DNA from: CAJQND01 sp051010055
GTDB taxonomy: Bacteria; Pseudomonadota; Alphaproteobacteria; Rhizobiales; CAJQND01
Direction of reading: 5' to 3'
NCBI GenBank assembly: GCA_051010055.1
Contig: JBPCVY010000211.1
Coordinates: 1-20,445 of the forward strand
Length of the DNA: 20,445 nucleotides
Shown here in pieces: positions 6,080-12,423 of the stretch. Under the pieces are notes generated by a model. That model had not been told where the DNA came from. It saw nothing but the letters and a program-made list of their open reading frames with translations, and searched no databases. A program made the translations under genes and the position numbers. How positions within the stretch are numbered: the first letter of the stretch is position 1; every line of letters begins with the position of its first letter.

Positions 6080-7276
6080 ATGAGCGCGGACAGTTTTGAG
6101 CAATTTGCCGAGGCGGTTTCAGCTGCAGACAGCACCCGTGCTGCAGTTGCCGGCGCGCCTTTCTTCGAGCGCATCACCATTCTTGGCGGCGGCTCGGATG
6201 CGCTCATGCTCGCGGCAATTTTCCTGGCTGAAAATGTTCAGGTAAAGCTCTTTTCCGCTTATGGAGAAGAACTGGACGCACTCCATGCCGGGGCCGGAAT
6301 TGCCGTTCGCGGGGCAGGCCCAGTTGGCGGCTACCAGGTCAATCAAGATGGCGTGCCTTCCATCAAGACAACCGCGGAAATCGATAATGCGGTGTGCGAT
6401 GCAGATGTGATTTTCCTCACCGGGCCGGTTCACAAGCAACGCACCTATGCCATGGTTCTGGCCGATCATATCCGCGATGGCCAGGTGCTGGTGCTTGCCC
6501 CTAGCCGCTCTTTAGGCGCGGCCGAAGCGGCCTGGGCCCTGCGCGTGGGCGGTGCAAAGGCCGACTTCACCATCGTTGAAATCCAGGCGCTTCCCTATTG
6601 GCACGCACGCCAGGGAAATCAGTTTCATCTCTCCGCAGCCAAGCCCGCTGCTGCAGCCACCTTGCCAAGCAACCGGCTGGATGTTCTGGAAGAATTGAAG
6701 AAACTTCTGCCGAACATTGTGCCGGTGGTCAGCACGGTGCACAGCGGTTTTTGCGATGGTTCCGGCCTCATCGAAGTGCCTGTGCTTGTAATGGGCGGGC
6801 CTGCGGTCACAAGCGCCCAGGGCCCGCTGCCGGATGAAGCCGAACCGCTGCCGGAAAATCACACATTCCGCGCGCTGATAGGGCCAGAGCACCTCAATGT
6901 CATGCGGCAGCTTGCCAATGAACGCACCAACGTTGCCCGGAAATTTGGCGTGCGCGAATTGCCAGGTCTTGAAGGCTGGCTGGACATACATGCCGGCGCC
7001 ATGAAAGGTGATGGCGCCCGCCCTGTTCCCTCATCCGGTGAGGCAAAGGCCATGTTGCGGTGCGCCACTGTTGGCTCTCTTGTTCCGCTGGCTTCCGCGG
7101 CGAAGGTGGCCGGGGTTCCGGTTCCCTCAACAAATGCAGCAATTGCCCTGGCAAGCGCCATCCTTGGCGCAGACCTTTCAACTGCCGGGCGGCGACTAGA
7201 AACAGTGGGAATAGATTCAGAACATATTGAAGATGCACGGCGGGTTCTTGACGCCATCGCCAACGGGAGCAGGTGA
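6080..7276 (+). CDS. opine/octopine dehydrogenase-fold protein, divergent, in BMC operon
   Basis: The 398-residue protein has an N-terminal extension of about 30 residues, then an NAD(P) Rossmann motif ILGGGSDA (34-41). DADVIFLTGPVHKQ follows, and then a helical C-terminal domain whose end (SLVPLASAAKVAGVPVPST...GRRLETVGI) matches the opine dehydrogenase family. Those enzymes reversibly join or split an amino acid and a 2-oxo acid through a secondary amine. Two expected catalytic residues seem absent: the family His after the NPxLHP-like turn is replaced by VPVLVMGGPA (233-242), and the ED of RyxTEDxP is missing in LRCATVGSLVP (326-336). The extension (DSFEQFAEAVSAA) could form an amphipathic helix like a BMC encapsulation peptide. 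No strong ribosome site is seen. The 3' end overlaps the aldehyde dehydrogenase start by one base. Fold is likely; activity unknown. Confidence 0.72.
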   Translation: MSADSFEQFAEAVSAADSTRAAVAGAPFFERITILGGGSDALMLAAIFLAENVQVKLFSAYGEELDALHAGAGIAVRGAGPVGGYQVNQDGVPSIKTTAEIDNAVCDADVIFLTGPVHKQRTYAMVLADHIRDGQVLVLAPSRSLGAAEAAWALRVGGAKADFTIVEIQALPYWHARQGNQFHLSAAKPAAAATLPSNRLDVLEELKKLLPNIVPVVSTVHSGFCDGSGLIEVPVLVMGGPAVTSAQGPLPDEAEPLPENHTFRALIGPEHLNVMRQLANERTNVARKFGVRELPGLEGWLDIHAGAMKGDGARPVPSSGEAKAMLRCATVGSLVPLASAAKVAGVPVPSTNAAIALASAILGADLSTAGRRLETVGIDSEHIEDARRVLDAIANGSR

Positions 7277-8655
7277 TGGACGATGACCTGAAATCGATTG
7301 CATCTGCGCGCCGCTGCGCTGAGACAGCATTTGATGCCTACCGCAACTTTTTGGGCACCGACCCTGCGCGTATTGATGAAATGGTAGATGCAATGGCGCG
7401 GGCCATAGAGCCTGAGGCCAAGCGGCTTGGTGAGTTGGCGGTTGAAGAAACCGGCTACGGCAACGTGCCCGACAAGCGTGTAAAAAACCTGTTCAACGCC
7501 CTGTCCATTGCCGACTACCTGCGCGACATCACAACCCTTGGCGTTTTATGGCGCGATGATGCAACGAAAATCGCGGCAATTGGCGAGCCTATGGGTGTGG
7601 TGGCAGCGCTGGTGCCGGTCACCAACCCCACCTCAACCATTATTTTCAAGGTTCTTTCCGCGGTGAAGGCGGGTAATGCCATCGTGTGCGCGCCGCATCC
7701 GCGCGGTGTGCGGTGCGGCATGGAAACAACGCGCATCATGGCTGATGTCGCCGAACAAATGGGCGCACCGAAGGGGCTTATTCAATGCCTTGACCATGTC
7801 ACCATCCAGGGCACAGCGGAATTGATGAGCCACCGCAGAACATCTGTGGTTATGGCGACAGGCGGGCCGGCCATGGTCCGGGCGGCCTATTCATCCGGCA
7901 AACCCACATTGGCCGTCGGGGCCGGCAATGTTCCCTGTTATGTTCACAGCTCCAAGGCGGATGATATTGGCGAGGTTGCCGAGCAGATCATCACGTCGAA
8001 ATGCTTCGACTATGGCACAGCGTGCGTCTCCGAGCAGGCGGTGATTGCCGACCGGGCTATAGCGCGCGAATTGTGCCATGAGATGAAGTTGCGGGGGGCA
8101 TATTTCTGTACCCCTGCAGAAGCGGATCGGCTGGCTAGTGTCATCTTTGAGGGGCCGCAGGCGATGAACCCGGCGCGTGTGGGCCAGTCTCCTGAAGTGC
8201 TTGCTGGCCTTGCCGACTTTTCAGTTCCGCCGCGCACCCGTTGTCTTGTTTCAGAAGAAACGGAAATTGGCTGGCAGCGGCCTTTGTCTGCGGAAAAGCT
8301 CAACCCGATTCTGGCATTTTATGAAGCGCGCGATGAAGAGCACGGCATAGCCCTTTCTCATTCCATCGCCAGATTTGAAGGATGGGGCCATTCTTCGGTC
8401 ATTCATTGCGATGACCCGCAAACGGTTGCGAAATTTTCAAGTATTCCAACAGGCCGGGTTCTGGTGAATACACCGGCGATTATGGGTGGCATGGGATATT
8501 CAACAGATCTTGAGCCAAGTTTCATGCTGGGAACCGGAACTTGGTCAGGTTCAATCACATCAGACAATGTGACCGCGCTTCAGCTGATCAATATCAAGCG
8601 CGTTGCCTACGAGAACCGTCCCTGGCGCGATATCTATGATGAATATGGAGAATAA
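7276..8655 (+). CDS. CoA-acylating aldehyde dehydrogenase (AdhE-N/SauS-like), probable BMC core enzyme
   Basis: Start ATG at 7276 overlaps the previous TGA; a GGGAG site lies about 7 bases before it. The 459 residues match the acylating aldehyde dehydrogenase family, which converts an aldehyde, CoA and NAD+ to acyl-CoA and NADH. The catalytic segment SKCFDYGTACVSEQ places the nucleophile at Cys250. The motif GAGNVP (about 213-218) and the CVSEQ context resemble the AdhE N-terminal half and sulfoacetaldehyde dehydrogenase SauS more than PduP/EutE, where the cysteine sits in a CIAEK-like context. PVTNPTST and the C-terminal GTGTWSGSITSDN also fit AdhE. The N-terminal 25 residues could form an amphipathic helix and serve as an encapsulation peptide. 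It lies between shell genes, as metabolosome aldehyde dehydrogenases usually do. The aldehyde is unknown. Confidence 0.9.
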   Translation: MDDDLKSIASARRCAETAFDAYRNFLGTDPARIDEMVDAMARAIEPEAKRLGELAVEETGYGNVPDKRVKNLFNALSIADYLRDITTLGVLWRDDATKIAAIGEPMGVVAALVPVTNPTSTIIFKVLSAVKAGNAIVCAPHPRGVRCGMETTRIMADVAEQMGAPKGLIQCLDHVTIQGTAELMSHRRTSVVMATGGPAMVRAAYSSGKPTLAVGAGNVPCYVHSSKADDIGEVAEQIITSKCFDYGTACVSEQAVIADRAIARELCHEMKLRGAYFCTPAEADRLASVIFEGPQAMNPARVGQSPEVLAGLADFSVPPRTRCLVSEETEIGWQRPLSAEKLNPILAFYEARDEEHGIALSHSIARFEGWGHSSVIHCDDPQTVAKFSSIPTGRVLVNTPAIMGGMGYSTDLEPSFMLGTGTWSGSITSDNVTALQLINIKRVAYENRPWRDIYDEYGE

Positions 8656-8657
8656 GC

Positions 8658-9284
8658 GTGGCAGGTGAGATTGAAATCCGTGCCCTGGTGCAAATCGATA
8701 ACTTGCAGCCCAAATTTGCCGCCTACAATGGGGCAACGGTACAAGGTTCGGTTCCCCTTTCCGGCGACACTATTCTTATTGGCGAGTTTGCGCCCGGAAA
8801 TGGGGTTTTCACCCTCATCGACCGGGCGCTGAAGGCAAGCGCTGTCGAGGCCACCAGCCAGATTGTGGAGCGTGAATTCGGTTTCTTCATTCTGCGCTCC
8901 CCCTCAAACGCTGAGGTAACCGCTGCGCGCGAAGCAATCCTTGCCGAGCTTGGCGCCTCGATGGCGGAAAGAACAAAGCCACACATTGCATCAACCCAAA
9001 TCATCACATCGGTTGAGCCTTATCAGGCGCAGCTTTTGAACAAATGGCGTTCAGGGGCCTTGCTGGTGCCGGGCCAGACGCTCGGAATCATAGAGTGCGC
9101 GCCAGCAGCCTATGTTTCCATTGCCGCCAATGAAGCGGAAAAGTCCGCAGACATAGATATTGTCGAAGTGCGGGCGGTGGGCCGGTTTGGACGCCTGTTT
9201 ATCTCCGGCAGCGAGGATTCGGTAAAAACCGCAATCACTGCAGCAGTTGATGCTGTGGAAGCGGTTGAAGGGCGAGAGCCATGA
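8658..9284 (+). CDS. BMC-T trimeric shell protein, CcmP/CsoS1D-like permuted tandem-domain type
   Basis: The GTG at 8658 follows a GGAG site at 7 bases and gives 208 residues. Two BMC domains lie in tandem (about 4-95 and 105-200). The sequence follows the circularly permuted CcmP/CsoS1D pattern: IDNLQPKFAAYNG, then a PLSGDTILIGEFAPG turn, QIVEREFGF, and in domain two SSQII-like STQIITSVEPYQAQLLNK, AAYVSIAANEAEKS and GRFGRLFISG. In that class two trimers stack and a Glu-Arg pair gates a large central pore; the pair appears here as Glu71-Arg72. Such a protein would be the shell entry for bulky molecules such as cofactors or the substrate. It is the only BMC-T in the window. Upstream spacing is 2 bases; its last 4 bases overlap the next gene (ATGA). 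Confidence 0.92.
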   Translation: MAGEIEIRALVQIDNLQPKFAAYNGATVQGSVPLSGDTILIGEFAPGNGVFTLIDRALKASAVEATSQIVEREFGFFILRSPSNAEVTAAREAILAELGASMAERTKPHIASTQIITSVEPYQAQLLNKWRSGALLVPGQTLGIIECAPAAYVSIAANEAEKSADIDIVEVRAVGRFGRLFISGSEDSVKTAITAAVDAVEAVEGREP

Positions 9285-10492
9285 TGAACGCGAATCCGGC
9301 GAAAGAAAAACGCGTCATCGGCGCTGAACATATTTCAGATGCACATGGCCGCGGCCGGCTCGCTCTTGAGATTTTTCCAGGCGATATCGTTACATCGCAA
9401 GCAGCTGAGACTGCAGAACGGCTTGGGGTCGAACTGTTGCATGGTCCGCTTGAGCGGCCGTCGCCGCCAAAAACGGATGGCGCAACATCGCTCAGGCGTT
9501 CTCTTTACCGCAGATCGCCAGGTTGGGTTTCACCAAAACCGGCACGGGTGCGTGGCTTTCGTCGGCTCACAAAGCTGGTTCTGGTTGGTGCGGGCGGTGT
9601 GGGCGCAAATATTGGTCATCTGGCTGCCAACCGCGATATGGCTGCCGAAATCGTGCTGACTGATATTGTTCCGGGGCTTGCGGCCTCTGTAGGGCTTGAT
9701 CTTAACCATGCAAGCGGAATTTCGCGCTCAGCGGCAAGAGCTTCCGGCGGCGAAGACTTGAAACTGGTTGCTGGCGCAGATGTGGTGGTTGTGACCGCCG
9801 GGCGCCCGCGCACGCCCGGTATGAGCCGAGCTGACCTGATTGATGTGAATCGCCGGGTCATTCAGACCACAGCCGAGGCAATCAAGGCGCAGGCTCCAAA
9901 TGCGGTGGTGATCGTGGTTACCAATCCGCTTGATGAGATGACAACTGAAATGCTGCGCGCCACAGGTTTTCCGCGCAACCAGGTTTTGGGTATGGCCGGC
10001 ACCCTTGATTCTTCAAGGTTCCGCAATGCATTGGCGCGGGCAGCTGACGTTTCGCCTGCAGATGTCGAGGCGGTGACGCTCGGCTCGCACGGCGATGAAA
10101 TGATGCCGGTTGTCTCCCGCAGCCGCATTAAGGGTCGCCCGCTTGATGTATTCTTGAGCGCTGAAAAAATTGCTGCGTGCGTTGAAGATGCGGTAACCGG
10201 CGGTGGGCAGGTTGTGGCCTTGCGCAAAACCGGCTCGGCCACCATTGCTCCGGCCCATGCTTCAGTTGAGCTTATCGACCATATCAGAGGTGCGCGTACC
10301 GGGCCGGTTCCAACCTCCGTCATGCTGGAGGGTGAGTTCGGTATTTCGGGGGTTGTTCTGGGTGTCCCTTGCCACCTTGGAAAGGGCGGTTTGGTTGAAA
10401 TTGATGAGGTGCCTCTGACGGACGAAGAACTTGCAGGCTTGCAGGCGGCTGCAGAAGCAGTGCGGACGCGCCTTGAGGGAACTGCCGGATGA
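9281..10492 (+). CDS. malate dehydrogenase-type NAD enzyme with EutT/EutQ-like N-terminal extension
   Basis: Residues about 98-400 form a complete LDH-like malate dehydrogenase. They include VGAGGVGANIG (102-112), an NAD-type Asp at 128, GRPRTPGMSR with the malate-selecting Arg at 177, VTNPLDEMT and catalytic His270 in GSHGDE. The first 97 residues are extra. Residues 11-57 (VIGAEHISDAHGRG...EIFPGDIVTSQAAETAERLGVEL) resemble the small domain that opens EutT and EutQ, and a basic, Ser/Pro/Arg-rich linker (60-97) follows. The extension probably serves to place the enzyme in or on the microcompartment. Expected reaction: malate or a similar 2-hydroxy acid with NAD+ to the 2-oxo acid, or the reverse to regenerate NAD+ for the aldehyde dehydrogenase. 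It overlaps its neighbours by ATGA on both sides, indicating tight co-translation. Confidence 0.85.
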   Translation: MMNANPAKEKRVIGAEHISDAHGRGRLALEIFPGDIVTSQAAETAERLGVELLHGPLERPSPPKTDGATSLRRSLYRRSPGWVSPKPARVRGFRRLTKLVLVGAGGVGANIGHLAANRDMAAEIVLTDIVPGLAASVGLDLNHASGISRSAARASGGEDLKLVAGADVVVVTAGRPRTPGMSRADLIDVNRRVIQTTAEAIKAQAPNAVVIVVTNPLDEMTTEMLRATGFPRNQVLGMAGTLDSSRFRNALARAADVSPADVEAVTLGSHGDEMMPVVSRSRIKGRPLDVFLSAEKIAACVEDAVTGGGQVVALRKTGSATIAPAHASVELIDHIRGARTGPVPTSVMLEGEFGISGVVLGVPCHLGKGGLVEIDEVPLTDEELAGLQAAAEAVRTRLEGTAG

Positions 10493-10929
10493 TTGTCCAG
10501 AACGTGAAAACCGGCGGCAGGTTTGAGACCATCGGCGCTTACTCGCGGGCCAAACGGGTTGGGCCATTTGTTTTTGTGGCCGGCACAACGGCTATCGAGC
10601 CAAACGGCAAGCTTCATGCGCCGGGCGATACCTATGCCCAGGCGGTTTATATTTTCAAACGCATTGAAGATGCCCTGAACGAGGCAGGCGCAGAGTTGCG
10701 CCATGTGGTGCGCACCCGCGCCTTTCTTACCGATATGGCGGCGGGCGGCGGCGACTTTGTGCGCGCCCATGGGGAGGTTTTTGCCGGCATCGATCCGGTT
10801 ACCAGCGGGGTGGAAGCAGGGCTCACCATGGAAGGGATGATGATTGAGATTGAGGCCGATGCACTAATTCATACGCCCGGCGAAAACGGTTCTGAATGGG
10901 GTTTTGAGTTTAGCGCAAATAATTTTTGA
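10489..10929 (+). CDS. RidA/YjgF/UK114-family protein without the canonical Arg
   Basis: The 146-residue protein carries the Rid fold: GAYSRAKRVGPFVFVAGTTA near residues 16-35, a YAQAVYIFKRIEDALNEAGAEL helix (49-70) and a C-terminal strand MMIEIEADALI. RidA enzymes hydrolyse reactive imines/enamines. The Arg needed for that activity (R105 in E. coli-type proteins, in a PARS-like turn) is replaced by Thr105 in DPVTSGVEA, so this is not an archetypal RidA. A tail of about 18 residues extends past the fold. Its position as last gene of the microcompartment module suggests it deals with an imine or related intermediate of the pathway, but activity cannot be assumed. It overlaps the preceding stop codon by ATGA. 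A 97-base gap to the transporter genes follows. Confidence 0.88.
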   Translation: MIVQNVKTGGRFETIGAYSRAKRVGPFVFVAGTTAIEPNGKLHAPGDTYAQAVYIFKRIEDALNEAGAELRHVVRTRAFLTDMAAGGGDFVRAHGEVFAGIDPVTSGVEAGLTMEGMMIEIEADALIHTPGENGSEWGFEFSANNF

Positions 10930-10963
10930 TGTGTTTTGGGTCGTTGACTGTAGCGCAAAATAA
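10911..10963 (+). repeat. short direct repeat TAGCGCAAA(A)TAA, two copies 40 bases apart
   Basis: TAGCGCAAATAA (10911-10922, ending the RidA-family gene) recurs as TAGCGCAAAATAA (10951-10963) in the gap before the transporter. The 40-base period is close to four helical turns, as would suit a dimeric or looping regulator. It may be chance. Confidence 0.35.
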
Positions 10964-11026
10964 CGAGACGATTAATATTTACTGGGAACAAAAACAAACA
11001 AGCAAAATCAAAAGGGAGGAAGAGTA

Positions 11027-12343
11027 ATGAGTTTTAAGTACTTAACGGCATCTTCATTTGTTGCCGCCGCAGTCGTTGCGGGCGGTTTGGCGGTTGGCTC
11101 TGCCAGCGCCCAGGACAAGACGCCGGTGAAAGTTGGTTTCATTGGCTCGTTTGCCTCAGATACCGGAAAAAGCACCCTTCGGGGGGCGGAAATCGCCATT
11201 GAGGAGCTGAACGCAAAAGGCGGCATTCTTGGCGGGCGCATGATTGAGCTGGTCAAGGCCGATACACGCGAAGACGTTACCGAAGGCATCAAGGCTTACG
11301 AATATCTGGCGGAAACGGAGAAGGTGGATTTCATCATTTCGGGATCAATTGATGATGTGTCGCTCGGATGGCTGCCGCGCATGGTCGAGTACAAGATCCC
11401 GACGCTTGATACCTGGACGTCGAACATCGGCATCATCGACAAGGTGGTGAAGGAATACGACAAGTACAAAATGTACTTTATGAATATTGCCAGCGATGAA
11501 TCCCTTGCAACCCTTTACATCGATTTCGGCAAAGATGTGCTGGGCAAGAAAATGGGCTGGAAGAAAGTCGTGCTTTTGCAGGAAGACACGGCATTTGGCG
11601 GCGCAATTGCAGGGCTTGTGACAGATGCCCTGGCGCCGGAAGCGGGCATCGAGGTGGTCGACACCATTGTTTATGATGTCAACACCATCGATTTCGCGCC
11701 AATCTTCAACAAGGCAGCAAATTCGGGTGCTGACTTCATCTATTCCATCTCTTCTGTAAACAGCCAGGTGGTTGCCTCGCAATATGTGAAGCTGCAAGTG
11801 CCCTTGGCCATGACCGGGGTAAACGTTGCAGCCCTGGGGCAGGAATACTGGAATGATACAGGCGGCGCCGGTGGCGGCATCTCAACCTTGAGCCCCGCCC
11901 CTTCGGTTGGATATCCGTTGCCGGACAAGGCAGCTGCTTTCCTCAAGACCTATCAGGGTAAATATGGCAGCGAACGGCCGGTTTATCCGCACTTCAACGG
12001 CTTCAACGCCTATTTTGGAATGCAGAACGCCATGGCTGCAGCCGAACGCGCTGGCGGCTTTGGACTCGACAAGTGGGTGCCTGAGATGGAGAAATCAGAC
12101 ATTCGCATGGAAAAAGACGGCAAGCTTTTGATGCGTTACAGCTACTATCAAAGGGGTGAAATTGAAGAACGCACCAAGCGCGAATATACCCATAATATCC
12201 GCTTTGATCTCACCGCACCTTATGATGATGGCCCGCCGTCAATGGTGGTTATTCAGTGGTATGAAGATGGCTCAAACGCCGTCGTCTATCCGCCGGAATT
12301 TGCCACCGGAGAGTTCAAGGTACCCTCTTGGGTAAAGCAATAG
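11027..12343 (+). CDS. periplasmic substrate-binding protein of a LIV/amide-type ABC importer
   Basis: The ATG at 11027 follows a strong GGGAGGA site. The 438-residue protein begins with a Sec signal peptide: KYLTASS, a hydrophobic run of about 15 residues, and ASA|QD cleavage after residue 28. The mature part is a type I periplasmic-binding fold (LivK/AmiC/UrtA family). Its motifs include VKVGFIGSFASDTGKSTLRGAEIAIEELNAKGGILGG, then DDVSLGWLPRMVEYKIPTLD and VYDVNTIDFAPIFNKAANSGADFIY. These proteins capture branched-chain amino acids, short amides, urea or aromatic acids. The adjoining genes form the rest of the importer, and its position behind the BMC module suggests it brings in the pathway substrate or a nitrogen compound derived from it. 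The ligand is not readable from sequence. A stable hairpin follows the stop codon. Confidence 0.9.
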   Translation: MSFKYLTASSFVAAAVVAGGLAVGSASAQDKTPVKVGFIGSFASDTGKSTLRGAEIAIEELNAKGGILGGRMIELVKADTREDVTEGIKAYEYLAETEKVDFIISGSIDDVSLGWLPRMVEYKIPTLDTWTSNIGIIDKVVKEYDKYKMYFMNIASDESLATLYIDFGKDVLGKKMGWKKVVLLQEDTAFGGAIAGLVTDALAPEAGIEVVDTIVYDVNTIDFAPIFNKAANSGADFIYSISSVNSQVVASQYVKLQVPLAMTGVNVAALGQEYWNDTGGAGGGISTLSPAPSVGYPLPDKAAAFLKTYQGKYGSERPVYPHFNGFNAYFGMQNAMAAAERAGGFGLDKWVPEMEKSDIRMEKDGKLLMRYSYYQRGEIEERTKREYTHNIRFDLTAPYDDGPPSMVVIQWYEDGSNAVVYPPEFATGEFKVPSWVKQ

Positions 12344-12355
12344 CTGCATGTGCTG

Positions 12356-12386
12356 GAACCGGCGGTCATTCAATAACCGCCGGTTC
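12356..12386 (+). promoter_or_regulatory. intra-operon RNA hairpin after the binding-protein gene
   Basis: A perfect 11-bp stem, GAACCGGCGGT (12356-12366) with ACCGCCGGTTC (12376-12386), encloses a 9-base loop. No T-run follows directly. A second small hairpin TGCCG/CGGCA (12391-12395 and 12401-12405) is followed by ATTTT. This arrangement between a binding-protein gene and its permease genes usually protects the upstream mRNA or partly terminates transcription, giving more binding protein than permease. The next gene also has a poor ribosome site. Confidence 0.6.
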
Positions 12387-12423
12387 ACAGTGCCGGTGCA
12401 CGGCAATTTTGGATTAAACATTT

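Noticed and set aside
10944..10976. Sigma-70 promoter TTGACT...ATTAAT before the importer genes
   Set aside because: The spacing is about 21 bases, too long for a standard promoter. Not listed as a feature.
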